From: Gymnogyps californianus
Taxonomy: Eukaryota > Chordata > Aves > Accipitriformes > Cathartidae
DNA length: 64,000 nucleotides
Assembly (NCBI RefSeq): GCF_018139145.2
Contig: NC_059500.1
Location: 55,050,663-55,114,662 of the forward strand
Direction: 5' to 3'
The notes beneath the pieces were generated by a model that saw only the letters and a program-made list of their open reading frames with translations, was not told the origin of the DNA and did no database searches. Positions 46,573 to 59,700 of this stretch are shown piece after piece. The translations under genes and the position numbers were made by a program. Numbering within the stretch: position 1 is the first letter of the stretch; every line of letters starts with the position of its first letter.

Positions 46573-49500
46573 ACACCCTAGCCAAGTGCAGCCATTGATA
46601 AGAGAAATTGTTTCACTGGTGACATGGCTGTTGCCCGCCACCCTACGTCTGACCCCTTTATGCAAAGAGTATTGAGATGTGTGAAAATACATTATTCAAT
46701 GAAGAAACCGTTTCCTCAAATCCCACAGCTCAGAATGACTTTCACAACACAGTTATTTTAACAGCTATAGCAGCAGACAGTGAGAAGGCTGTGAAACTAA
46801 AATGGAGGGGAAGTTACTCTGTGTTTCTAAGCATTTTAAAAGTAGCCATGCAGTAAGAAAGCACCAAAATACAGAATGAAAGGGAGTATGGCAGCCACAG
46901 ACTACAGTGTATGCTGGGGAAGAGGGTGAGAGAGTGGAGATGCCATGATAAGAGCTGCCTGCAAAAACAATAAGGGGATAGAGAGCCAGTTTCATTTGCA
47001 CACTACGTTACTAACCACTTGTGACCAGCAGAGCTTCGAGATGCACAAACGCCTGGAATAATTAGGTCAGTCATGTCTAGATGCAGAGACAGCTAGATCG
47101 GGCTTTGCCGTGCTGCAGCTTTCACCAGGAAACCGTGGCCATCACAATACCAGCGTTCAGGAGAGGAGTATAAAAAATCTGCATCTGAGGGGGTACCAAA
47201 ACTACGCTGTTGCCAACAAACTGAACGGGCAATAAGAGCTGCCTGCACCTCAACCTCCTCCCGCTCCCTGCAAGTTGCTTGCATAAGTAGGTCTTTGACT
47301 TCAGAGGCTAGTGTGAGTAAGCAGGGGAGATCAAACATACCCATCCTGTTTAAACATAAACTTGATTGTCTATACACCAGAAAACGTCAGTCCATGCAAC
47401 ATAGTATATGTTCAAACCGAAGCTCACACTCAAGGATTTCTGTGGGTAGAGAAGGACTGTGGGATGGCAGCCTGAATGTTAAGTAGCTTCATCATCTCCA
47501 CAATGTCAAAACATCATCTTACGCTCCAAGAGGATTCTTTGATTAATGTAATTAACACTATTTGGCCTGGTATGTGAGGCGGTAGGTGTGTCAGTCCCGA
47601 GTTTTCACTGGCTCCTGCTGGCACAAAGAAGGGAAAGGCCGCTCCTGGCAGCAGAGCTACACCAGCACGAAAGCAGCAGGCGCGCGGGGACAGGCTCCCT
47701 GCCTCGCTGGCTGGGAGTCTGCAGTCGCACATGAATCATCGCAGTCGCTCAGCCTTGCAGGGGTCAGTTCTTCAGCATCAATGAGAAACATACTGCTAGA
47801 GGAATGAGATAGAGTGTTTTCTGTAGAGATTTCAAAACCTAACGGTGGCAATTTGTTTTACAATCAAGTCACCAGGTCTCAGACAGTCCCATCAGTGTCC
47901 TCGCACCAGAAAAAGCAAGCGATAACACTTTCCTGTTGCGCTATTCTCTTTTTGTTTTCAAAATGTAACAAAGCAGTCTCGCTAACAAGAGCAGGGGAAT
48001 TTAATCTGGTTGGGCTGTGTTTTGAATAGGAGATTTGCAGGTCCCTGTGACAGCAAAGAGAAAGATTCCCTAGATGTAAGCACCAGGCCCAGGATAAATA
48101 AGTTATTGAAATTGGCTCCATTCTTATATTGAATCAAATATTTACTGAAGCAAGTCTGTTTCCTTCTTTGGTGTGCATTAGAGGCCACACTATTTATTTT
48201 TTATTTGATTTAAAGTGAAATGCAGAGAGACTTGCTAGTTAGCAGTAGCACAAGGCTACAGTACAAGTGGAATTTAGATGACATTTGATAAGAAAAAAAG
48301 GACATTTTTTCCACATAGGCATTCAGAGATTTTTATACCTACACGTAGGAGTTCTGCTAGCCTTTGATGCAAATTATTCTGAAGAAACCTTAGTGGTAAC
48401 AGAACTGTGGTCATATCCAAAATAATTAGATTTTGCCTTCAGTTGCTGCCCTTCAGCATTTTAAACATTCTCTACAGATTGCAGTAATTTCTTTCTTGCC
48501 TATCACAACAATATCCATAAAGAGCTTAGAGCCAAATACAGGGGCTTATACTACAAATGGAAATAGATCAATAAAATGGCATAGAAAATAACTTGCAAAA
48601 CAGCAGTTACCGAAACAACATTAGTTGATTATCTAAGGTACTCATCAACTTCCTACATTCAGTCTCTTTGTATCTAGTAATTTCCGAAGAAAACTATTGT
48701 ATTTTAATATACACTATGCTTATTGTAGACTCCAGAGGATTTGTAATACAAGACGACCTCCTAGCAGCTTTCAGCTGTGGTAGCAAAGAGTGTTACCATG
48801 CCAAGGACATTACATCATACACTGGCCCTGATTAGCCAGCAAAAATAGAACCTTATGAGAGAATTGTGGTAAAGATTAGGTTTTTAGATCATAACTCACA
48901 ACAGAATACCATCACCTCAGGAAAGAAAACGTGACAGCAGTTGACAGAAATATACCATATTTCTGGACAATAACTGAAGAGGAATATCAGATGGCATCCT
49001 GCCAGGGACAGGACAACAAACTGGACAGGACAAACACTGTTAAGCACTGAAAATCAGTCAGAAGCGGTGATTCCAGGATCTGGCTTTCACTTTCATCTAA
49101 AAGGTGGCACATACTATGTGCCTATGTGTCCCCTGTCCCACTATTGCTTCAGGAAAAACCTCTGCTTCATTTCCTCTTACGATAATTATATGTTTCCTGG
49201 GATAAACCCTGTGGCCCTCAAAGGCTCTTTACCGTGCTTGCTATCTGGTATTTAAGAAAGACATGCTACCTGCAGGCTTTAGCAATTCAGGGTTTAGTTT
49301 GTTTCTTCTTTTCGAGTCCCTGTGCCTGCACTTTGAACACTCCCCCACCCATAACAGTTACCTTTTCTGCTAAAATGCCAGTTATGTTGTCGGCTAGGGT
49401 GAGCAGGCCCGGGAGCTACCCAAATGCGATGTTCTTTGGTGCCCTCTTTGGGACTGAGAGCCACAAAGCCCTCGGGGACACAGAGGTGGGTGACGGATGG

Positions 49501-50708
49501 AGTGCTGTGAGGAGAGAGCGCAAGAGGAGGCTGGAGCAAGTGCAGCAGCAGTGAAGCAGCTGCTCAGCTCAAGAAAGAAGGGTTTATCTGCCAGTTTTAG
49601 CCTTGCTTTACATTAACTGTTTGCCCATTAAAGCTTTGGGAACTGTTCTCAGTCCATCCATACTAGCAAGGCGTTAAACCACAGCACCGGTTGCCCTGAA
49701 GAACTGAATTACCTGGGCTCCATTTACAAGCCGTACCGACCCCTGGGTTCTCCCGTGGGCTTTCTCCTTTCATCCAGTCCGATCTTGTGTACTTAAATCT
49801 CTCCAATTAATTAACTGAATACTCGTGCCTGGAAAGGGGACGTCTGAGAGCTCTAACAGCAACTGGAAAGGTTGTTTGCCAAGGCAGGAGGGGAGGGTTG
49901 TCAAGCTTGCATCACTTTAACATTCATTCCTGGGCAAGCTAGCCTAATGGGACTGACAGAAGAGACGGAGGCCAGGAAAGAAATCCTGGGAACACTTTAC
50001 ACCACTTGGCCTTGATTCGCTCTGCTGTCAGAACCCAGGTACAAGGCATCTGTTTGCGCTGCTGTCTTAGGGGTAGGATGGATCTACGGGGACCACATCT
50101 GGGCATTTAGGAAAACTGCTGTAAAGTCCCCATGTCATTTGCAGTGTCTTTCCTTCTGGAGAATCCCTTGGAAAGGGCAGTGTCTCCGAGCTCGCTCATA
50201 GACAGGCATCCAAAAACCAGTATCTTGACTTGGAACAAAAATTTCATTCATGTGTTGGAAGGTAGGACAGGACCCTCAAGTAGTGCATCTCTCCTTGTTG
50301 TAATAGCAATTAGCACATAAATCAGGGCTTGGCTCTTACATGAGCATTTAGCTTCTTAAACAGGATTGCTGTGAGAAAAGCAAGGAATGGATCAGCTTGC
50401 TTATTTTGGGCTTACAATAAAACGGCCAAAATTGAGAGTGAATTCTTCACAAAAGATGGTAGCACTTCAGAATTTGTCTGTGGAAGATATCCTGTAAATC
50501 AGTCTTTTTACCCAGATTGCAGTATTGAAACATCTGCATGTGCGATGTTCGAAGTTACAACCCACATCTTATTTAATGTTTTTCTAATTTAATTATGAAG
50601 TCCGCATCAGTAAGTGTTAGCACTGGCTTGCCAGGAAATACAAAACAACAAAAGCATCACATATCATCCACGCAGCAAACTGTTCAGTGAAGCGCATGCA
50701 CCTAAACA
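46573..50708. other. Unassigned unique sequence
   Basis: I recognise no gene or repeat here. Frames are at most 106 codons and show no domains. The stretch 48.2-49.0 kb is AT-rich and the stretch 49.3-50.0 kb somewhat GC-richer. Confidence 0.5.
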
Positions 50709-50866
50709 GGGCATCTTATCAGTGTGTATAAATACCTGAAGGGAGCAAAGATGTCTGAACATGGTCCTGGGCAGCCAGCTCCAGGTGGCCCTGCTTGAGC
50801 AGAGGGGTTGGACCAGATGACCTCCAGAGGTGCCTTCCAGTCTCAGCCATTCTCTGACTCTGTGAG
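50709..50866 (+). mobile_element. CR1 3' tail fragment with internal deletion
   Basis: GGCATCTTATCAGTGTGTATAAATACCTGAAGGG (50709-50742) matches the CR1 ORF2 C-terminal LYQCVYKYLKG region. After a deletion near 50745-50762 the tail resumes with CTGCTTGAGCAGAGGGGTTGGACCAGATGACCTCCAGAGG and ends in CCATTCTCTGACTCTGTGA, the CR1 terminal octamer-like repeats. Confidence 0.9.
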
Positions 50867-53800
50867 AAGCTGTATTGCTTTCAACAAAATTAATCCTATT
50901 TAAAAAAAGCACACAGCTTGTTACCTGTAAGGACAACAATGCTTATTCGTCTGTAGTGCAACACACCTCACAGCCTGTATCCTCACCTGGAGAATATTGT
51001 GCTAGAACAGTTCTTTGGAAGTCATTGGTTTTACACCTATTACATAAGCAGAGGATGTGGTCCAGGAGCTTTTCATGCGTTATTGAACAATGTTATAAAG
51101 GATGTGTGTGAAATCAAACCAGAAAGTGGATGTGCCTCATTTTCTCTCCATAATGACAAGCATATTATAACCTACCTTCTATTCATACATGCACTGCACA
51201 GACTGGCAGGACAGAATGAGAGCCTTAGTTTATCACCATTTTTTATCTTAGATTTCATGTTCCATGGAAGTCCAGTGCTGCTTCCTTGGAAATCAATGTT
51301 TAAATTATCATTAAGCTTAATGAGAGCAGGACTGGTCCACCTGCCTTAATTTGAAAAGTGAGTCTAACACTAAATAGCTGAAATGAAGTCAAAACACTGT
51401 ACAAGTCTTTTCTGTATTCGGCATGTTGTTACGAGTGTCTGTGGACATAATCAGGGGACAATGTTAACACAACATGCTGTTAGCATGGAATAATGGTTCC
51501 CCGTTGTTAGATTAGTGCAAAAGGAAAGGTATAATGTTTATCTGCAATGCGCAAGACGTGAGGCCCGTGATAATGTTTTGTTTAACTTTATTTCTCCACA
51601 ATTGTATTTGTACATGTTAATAATTTTTCTGAGGGATATTAGTGCTATTACCCTTTCCTCCCCTCCCCGCCTCCACGATTCAGAAGGGAAAGACTTAGTT
51701 TTCAACCAATACAGATGCATCAGCAGATCAATTTTCTAAAGACAAAATCACTACATGTTTACATTGGACATGTGCTAACACAAACTGAGGTTTTAATCAA
51801 CAAGGTTATGCTGCAGAAACGGAGTAAATGACAGTCTGATTGACTGGGCAACAGCTAAGGACTATTGCAGAGCTGTGCCAAACTTAAACTGGGTTAGTGT
51901 GAATTAAAGTCTTGGGTATACCTTGTTCTGACAAGAGGTGAGCCAGTGTGTGCCTGTGAGGCTATTATATTACCAGTATTGCTCAGGGGTTCAACAGAGC
52001 TATACTCCAAGAATGAATCCAGCGTAATGCTTTCAGATCATATACATTTACCCTGGAATGGTGTTGCTTGAAGTTTCATGCAAAAGGGAATTTATAAGCT
52101 CATTGACATGGGATTCCTTTTGCTTGTTTTATGAAGGTGAAAGTAAAGCTGCTGCAATTAGTGCAAAGCTTAACTACCAGAATCAACTATTAAGAAATGG
52201 TGGGTTCTTTATTTCTTGCTCTCTCCTGATCAAGAATAGATTTTTTTTTCCTGAAGCCAATGCTTTCATTAGACACAAATTCCAAGACTCCACACAGAGT
52301 ATCTGGGCAGAACTGCATGGTGTGCATCAAGAAAGAACTCACTGCAAGTGACCTATTAGTGCCTTCTGAGCTTAAGATCTATTAAAGCAGGTAACAAAAC
52401 CTAGCTGCATTACACTGCATAGGATGAAATCCCTTTGGACTCACATTTCCCCTAAATTAAAAAAAAAAACAACAAAAAACCAACCCTAAAACTAAGTACT
52501 GTTTTGTGCACCTGATCAACAAAACAAAAGATTCCAACAGGAATCTGTGTCTAAGATGACCATGACTTAAACACAGTGTATGAGATAAATTCCCAAGAAA
52601 GGAAGTAGCCTAGGAGACAAAGCTGTAAATGAAGATACACGTTTGGCAATGACTTTAATTTTGTTTTATTCAGGCCTTTACCCCACTACTTGTATGACAG
52701 TATTACAGCCAGAAGTTAATCTAATTCTTATCAGGACACTGCGTAAACTACCTGCACTGCCTCATTCTTTGTTCTTTTACTGCTCTGCTCTCTCTTTCTT
52801 ACACTTACAATGACAGCCGTACAATCCCCCCTCCCCCAATGTCCCCGCTACAACGCGTAACTTTCTAATCCTGGAACACTGTGCTCCTGTTCCCTCCTTG
52901 TTAGATTATCATCATCAGAGCAAACAGAGCATCACTCACATCAGACAGGATAGGGGCTTCTCAGGCAGCACACACAAAGGAGGTCCTTCCCAGTAGCCTC
53001 CTGTTTCTTTAGCTTGTAGCCTGAGGAACACAGCGTATCCTCATTAAAAAAAAAAAATGGTTGTCTTCCATGCTGTGTAACAAGGTCATGCCCTCAGATG
53101 TTTACTGAAATTCACTTCTTTCATAGCTGCGGTCCTCTGTCTACCAAATGTCTTCTCTACCACTGCACTGCATAAGAGGAGAAAAAGAGCCACATGGAAA
53201 AATCCCAGAGAGATTTCCCTAGGTCATCCTGTGAATTTTATCTGTGTCTGTTTTGAAGACTTCAATCTAGTCACAGTAGAAACAGTGTTTTATTGGTGTT
53301 CAGTTAAGGCCAAACATGTTGCTACGGCTTGACTAGATAGTGGTAGGTAAGCATGTAATGCCTGAAGTGTCACCTCAGGACCAAGGTAAAGAAATAGAGA
53401 AGTATATTAGTTTCCTTGTCCTACTTAGGTTGCCTGGATGTGTCATGAAGATAAATGCATTCACCAGAATCTGAATTAACCTACTTCATTAATTGGACCG
53501 AAACCACCTACAAAGACGAAACATTTCAAGTTACCATCTTTTTCCGGTGGCAGGTGTCCATCATGAAAATACAGGTGAGAGAAAGATGAGTGCCAGTCAT
53601 CTGGGAGTTTGGTACGAACAAAGAACACGTTTCTACTGTTTCGCAAAGGCAACATCATGCAAAGAAAAACAACTCCTGAGAACATCTTTTAACAGCACAT
53701 TTCCCAGCAACGGCTGCTGGTTCGCTGATTCCGCTGTTTCCCGTGGCCTGACTTGGAAAAGCTGCGGCATGACTTTCCAAAGCATGAGGCACCTGCAGCT

Positions 53801-54462
53801 CTCAGAGCACTACCAGCGTTTGCGCCTTTGGCGTTGCTCACTGGTAAGCCAGAAATGCCACAGGTTACCTGGGCATCTGTATCGAAGTCCCATACCTACT
53901 GAGATTTGTCAGAAACACCTGACCTTGCTGGGGTTCTGCACAGACTAAACTTCCGAAAGGAATCACAGAAAGTGCCCCTCTGCATGGTTAGGTGCGTATA
54001 AAGTTAAAACCTCAGAAATCCACTGAAAATCAAAGGCTGAACTTGAAAACACTAGTCTTTTTAGATACTTCCTAATATATCTCACCTGATAGTCTATCTT
54101 TTTTTTCTTCCCACTCAGGCACACTCAGCTTTTTCTATTCCAAGCAAATAATACAGTTAACCACAGTAATGGTACAGTCTATAAAAAACATTTTGTTTTG
54201 CTCACTGTAGCTCAAGACAGATATAGCAGTAATACAAGAACAAAAGGAGTGACAGAGCAATGGGATCTTAAGCAAAGTTTCTTTCCAAGCAGAAAGTCAG
54301 TAGCTCTAGAATCGAGGGAAAAAGATATGTGGTTTTGGCTCAGTCACTGTAGTAATTCTCCCTAGGCAGGATTTCACCCATGACGAACAAGAGGGACCCA
54401 CACAAGGGTAAAATATTAATGATAAGCCTGGGGAAAGCTCCCTATTTATTTGGCCTTTGTAA
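50867..54462. other. Unassigned unique sequence
   Basis: No gene recognised. A 151-codon frame at 53493-53948 and an opposite-strand frame at 53476-53685 overlap; neither has recognisable domains or convincing splice context. A-runs near 52460 and 53045 are simple repeats. Confidence 0.45.
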
Positions 54463-54640
54463 TAGTAGAACAGGGACAAACTGAAAGGAAAAGGCATTTC
54501 AGATCAATACCAGGAAACAGTTATTTCATACAGATAACAAGCCCATATGGAACCCATTGCCACAAATTAAAAGTGAAACAAATAATTTAGGAGGATTATG
54601 GAAGGACTGTATAACAGATATTGGCAGCATGGAATCCTGC
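54463..54640 (+). mobile_element. Ancient CR1/L3-like 3' fragment
   Basis: In one plus-strand frame the sequence reads NTRKQLFHTDNKPIWNPLPQ (about 54506-54565), followed by LGGLWKDCITD. This resembles the conserved C-terminal part of reptile-type CR1/L3 ORF2, where a phenylalanine-histidine-x-aspartate run precedes W-N-x-L-P. The nucleotide sequence is diverged, so this is older than the other copies. Confidence 0.65.
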
Positions 54641-55443
54641 TACAGGAAGCTGGTGAAGACTAATTACTATCCAAAAAATCATTGTGCCATCACCATGAGA
54701 ATGATAAAAATAATAAAAGACTTCCCTTTGAGCTGAGTAGTTAGTGACAACCTTTCTTGCATGTTCTTCTAATACAACTAATACTAGCTTCTGTCAGAAA
54801 CAGAGACAGAATCAGGACAGGTCCAACCCACTCTGGCTGTTTAGTAGTTTTTACTCATGTTTTTGCCTTTCTTTGTTAGGCAGGGACAGTGACCAAAGAG
54901 GAAAAGGAGGTGGTCAAAGGTGGGGAATGTTTCCTCAAACCTTACAGCAAAAAGCACCTCAGTTGCTGAAAACAGTCCACTCATAAAAGAGATGTCCCTT
55001 GGTGGCAGTCATCTCCATCATGGTTCTTCCTAAAAATAAAGCAGGTTTGCTTGTAGTGGTGGGTGTTTGAAGACACAGACACTGACAAAACAGCACCTCC
55101 TTTATCTTCGCATTTTCCTCTTGGTGTCTTGATAACGCTCCCATGTCAAATATTTAACAGAAAGCCATCTTTTCCCAATCAAAGTATTTACTCCTCCAGA
55201 AATGCTAATAGAAACTCAGCACCAGAATAAGAGAGAAACACAAAGAGGGCAGCAGCGCTGTACTTTCATCTGCTACAGCAAGCAGCTGTCAGCGCTAGTA
55301 CAAAAATTACCCAGGAGAGAGGCATCCAAATTTATGCTAAGTAAACATTTCTTGAATCTATTACATACAGCAGGAACCTAGTTTTTCTCTGGTCGTTGCT
55401 CCGAGTAACTATTTCCCAGTCTTTCTTTTCTGTTGGACATACA
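54641..55443. other. Unassigned sequence upstream of CR1 copy B
   Basis: I see nothing recognisable. CR1 similarity begins abruptly at about 55444. Confidence 0.5.
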
Positions 55444-56710
55444 TACACCAAGCCAGTCACCTCATTATGGAAGGCTATCAGGTTGGTCAGGCATGGTTTC
55501 CCCTTCCTAAGTCCATGCCGACTACTTGCAGTCACCTTCTTGTCCTGCATGATGACTGGAAATGGTTTCCAGGACTGGCTGCTCCACCACCTTCCCAGGG
55601 ATCAAGGTGAGGGTAAGCATCCTGTAGTTCCTCAGATCCTCCTTCCCCTTCTTGGAGACAGGAAAGACACTTGCTTCCTTCCAGTCCTTGGGATCTCTCC
55701 CCAGTCACGCTCCTCTCCTCCACACCCATTAAAGGTGATTGCAAGCAGCCTGTAATGACACAGGCCAGCTCCCACAGCACTTGTGGGTGCATTGCATCAG
55801 GCCCATGGATGTCTGTAGGTCCAGTTTATTTATATATTCCCTATCCTGATTGTCCTCCACTGAGAGTAAATCTACTTTGCCCTGGACTTTCCTACTGGTG
55901 CCTGAGATTACTGAGGGCAAGTCTTACTAGTAAACACAGAGGTGAAGACATTGAGTACCTCAGCCACCTCTGTGTCCTTTGTCACAAGGCCCCCTGCCCA
56001 GTTGAGCAGCAGGGCCACATTTTCCCAAGTCTTTCTTTTGCCGCTGATGTCCCTGTGGAAACCTTTCTTGTGGCTGTTCACATCTCTTGCCAGATTAAAC
56101 TCCAGGTGAGCTTTGGCTTTCCTAAGCCCCTAAGCTCTATATTCCTCCTGGGCCACCTATCCCTCCTTCCATGTCCTGTACCCCTCCTTTTTATGTCTGA
56201 GTTTAGTGGGGAGCTCCTTGCTCATCCATGCAGGCCTCCTGTTCCCTTTGCTTTATTTCTGCCTGTTGGGATGGACCATTCTTGAGCTTGGAGGTGACCC
56301 TTGAATATCCACCAGCTCTCCTGGACTCCTCTTGTCTCCAGGGCCATATCCCATGGGATTCTTCCAAGCAGATCTCTCAACAGGACAAATTCTGCTCTCC
56401 AGAGTCCAGGGTTGTGGTCCTGCTGTTTGCCCCATTCCATCCTCTCAGGATCCTAATCTCCACCATCTCATGGTCCCTGTAGCCAAGCTTGTCCCTGATC
56501 TTCACATCCCTGATCAATTCCTCCTTGTCTGTAACTATCAGGTCCAGCAGAGCACCTCTGCTCCTTGGCTCCTTGATCACCTGTGTTGGAAGGCTATTGT
56601 TTATTCTTGCATTGGAAATGTCTTGAACATCAAGTCTATTGCTGCAAAAACACAGTAGGTAAAGAACACTTTCTTTTGGAGAGAATAGCTTGTTACTTCA
56701 TAGACGCAGG
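55444..56710 (-). mobile_element. CR1 LINE copy B (reverse), lacking its 3' end
   Basis: This is a reverse-oriented CR1 ORF2 fragment. In reverse frame 55440-55550 it reads HGLRKGKPCLTNLIAFHNEV, the RT motif upstream of the YLDFSKAFD region, which is missing. Higher coordinates cover the N-terminal RT and the linker (RILRG, GVQESWWIFKGHLQAQEWS, ALLDLIVTDKEELIRDVK at 56480-56580). From about 56601 to 56710 it carries the same non-canonical extension as copy M. It breaks off at 55444 well inside ORF2. Because LINE insertions normally keep their 3' end, a later deletion or rearrangement removed it. Plus-strand frames such as 55671-56285 are antisense shadows. Confidence 0.93.
56601..56710 (-). 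repeat. Non-canonical 5' extension of CR1 copy B, shared with copy M
   Basis: This is the partner of 21234-21340. On the reverse strand the border to CR1 proper follows TTTTTGCAG, which resembles a splice acceptor. Sequence beyond 56710 is unrelated to the sequence beyond 21340. Confidence 0.7.
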
Positions 56711-59700
56711 CTCATGTCAGTGACCTTGCTGTTGTAGTGACACAGCTATGCTGTTCTCAAAAAAGCTCTTGTGCACAAACCGCTGCTCGCTGTTGGCTCC
56801 CTCTGTTAGCTGCATTTGTCATCATCCAAGCTCTTCATCAGCTGTAGGATGACATTCAGTCATCCATTTTCCTTAAAAGGCAATCTCTTCATGCCAGCCT
56901 TGTAACACGGCAACTACAATCTTGAACCTCTTTGTCATCCGTGTTGCAAACAACAACTCTAGGATTTATTTGGCTTAACTTTGCCATAGAGATAGTGTAG
57001 GGTTCCCTTGAGAGCACATTCCACAATAAACTCAGCTTTTTTATTCAGGCTGGTTGGCTGCAAACTAGATGAACCAATAGATTTGATACAAAAATGCATT
57101 ACAGATACAGAGTAGTCAGGAGAATTAAGGCATCCATATGGCATATGGACTGGACTCCAGGACAGAGGCACCTACAAAAAAGAAAAAAAAGGGAATGATA
57201 GCTTTAACAAATAAGTCAGCAAAACTGAGGAGAAATTTTAGAACGGCCAGGAGGTATGGAGAGAAAAGAGAATTTGGTCAGTGCTTCTCAGTGCAAACAG
57301 TAATGGCACTGAAGTCTGGAAGTCAATGTCAGGATTTGTGGAAACAGTAATGAAAGGTATACATCAGTTGTCAGAATGTGCATACAAAGTATGACTTCTG
57401 ATCAGTCGGACACTCTGACACAGGGACTGAATCTTAGTTCTACTTTTTTCAACTGACCAAAAATACTACGTAACTTAAAGATAAAATTTCTTTAACAGTT
57501 ATCCTTCCTCTAACTTACATGCCTTCATCAGCAGAAAAGAGCTGCCACTTAGAGAAAGCCTTATCGGACATAGAAACCAGAAGCTCAACAGGATGCTGTA
57601 GGTTACTGAACCATCATATGCAATTCTAGTGGGAATGCAATTCTTTATTAAACTGAATTGAATAGGTACGGAAAAGCTCGGTGAAGTGCCAGGAAGGAAG
57701 TATGGGCTGGATACTCCTGCCGTTCCATTCTCTAACTGCTAAAAAACACTCTTTCAGGCACTGCCAATTCCTCTATACAGCAAAGAAAGAAAATTCTAAG
57801 ATCTGTGCTACAAATAAAAATGCCTAAACACAGGGATATGGCAAAAGCAAGGCTGTCTGATAATTTGCTCTATTAGAGGTATAATTCCCTCTTGCAGGAC
57901 CAACAAGGGGCCTGTACGGAACAATGCCTTTCAATGGGTCACAGTCTGGTGGTGATGTTTAGCGTATGCTCCAAGGACTTAGCACTAAGCCTGCTTGGCC
58001 CCAGGCTGTGGTGCTGACCAAAGATGCCAAACTAAATGAGTTAATTCCCAAAGCCACTTCATGGGAAATCGGGAGAAGAGGTCAGATCAGGAGAAATGGT
58101 AGGCTGAAAGAAAGCATAAGGGGAAAAAAGGAGAGAGAAAGACACCTGCTTATAATGCCTGATTAAACAACTCAGCTGAACACTTACAAAAAAGAATACC
58201 AAGCCCTCTGACCAAACTTGGGCAGAAATACATAGTAAAAATTCAAGGCTATTGTGGCTCCTAACAGAACTGGTTTGTATGGACTTAATTTATTTTCTTA
58301 ATTAATTTATGTATACAGCTCTAAACATAAATATTCAAGAAAGCCAGCTTTATACAGGAGAAAACTTATGGACCTCCCAGAAAGGCTTTAGTTGGCACTA
58401 AGGGGCAAAAACACTGCCACAAACAAAGCACTTTATTTCAGTGACTTGCTGCAGCCAGAAAATAAAAAGGAAACAGCAGATCTACTTCTTTCCAGACTCG
58501 AGGTCAATTGGGCAGGAAGGAACTTCTTTCAGCCTGAGAAAGCTCTTCCAAGATTTGAATGTCAGCTAACTTTATTATGCCAACTAATTAAGACACAGGC
58601 AGAATGAAATTTTCCTCAAGCAGCGGGATCCCATCACAGGATTCAACAGACTGTACCAAGTCACATGGGGTGAGACTCCAGGGCTGGTGGTGACCCACGT
58701 CCATGTGCAGGCTGCTGGTCCTGGGCAGGGGTGTCCTTGGGGATTTTATCTTCTTACATTCTGTAGAGAATGTAAGCAGAAAAAACAGAAGCAGAAAAAG
58801 GTCGCCTTTCCCTTTCTTGTCTGAGATTTCAGATTTCTGTACCATTAAAAGATTCAAAAGCTCTGTAGGCTACGATGGTCAGCTTTGCTGTGCTATTTCT
58901 TGATCAACCACCAGCTGCAATTCTGTTGTGGAAGGAATATTTCAGCTTGTTTTGACCTGGAAGTAAGGAAAGAAATCACTTTTTATGTCTTCAGGTTGAT
59001 ATAGTAAAGTGGCTTTATGTTTCTTGGAAATGAAGTTGAGGTTTACATTCTGTATGCTACAAGTTAAAAGGAAGAAGTCTGCTCCAATGAGAAGTCACGG
59101 TCATCTGAAGTTACTATCTTGGTTAAGAATCAAATATATTTCATAGTCTGGCTTTTGCATTATGATTATTGTTGCTGTCCTACTGGTGAAAAAGAAAACT
59201 GCAATGAGAAAACCCCCCTCCTTCCAGACCTGAGGACAAGCAACAGAGAGAAGAGAGAAAGTAACCAGGAACAGCCCAAGACTAACACAAGCAGAAAAGT
59301 TTGCAAGTAAGAGCCCCTAAATTTGATTTCTAGCCATACGCTGACCTTGGGGACTTGTGCACTTCCCTGCTCATTAGGTTTTTGATACTTTTGGCTTTTG
59401 CTCTCTGCTAAAGGTTTATTTCCATGGAAATAGATACTGTATTCACGAAAACAAGGAAGCAGGTTCTAAAAACTGGTGTTTAAAGAAAACCCACCTCTTT
59501 GCACCTGGTTATGCAGAAAGGTACTAGTTGAACAGCAAACTGCATCTACCTGGTCCATCTGCCCACAGAGATGTAAAATTTTGGATTGCAGCAATCAGTC
59601 ATCCTGGTTTTACACACATCTGCCACCCACAGAAGGGTTTGTTTCAAAAAGGCTATTCTTCGTTGGCTGTTAAGGACATTGTACTACCTCAAAGTGTGAC

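Noticed and set aside
53476..53948. Overlapping open frames on both strands (151 codons forward, 69 reverse)
   Set aside because: No recognisable family; the overlap of opposite frames indicates stop-poor sequence rather than coding.
55671..56285. 204-codon plus-strand open frame
   Set aside because: Antisense shadow of CR1 copy B, whose coding strand is the reverse.
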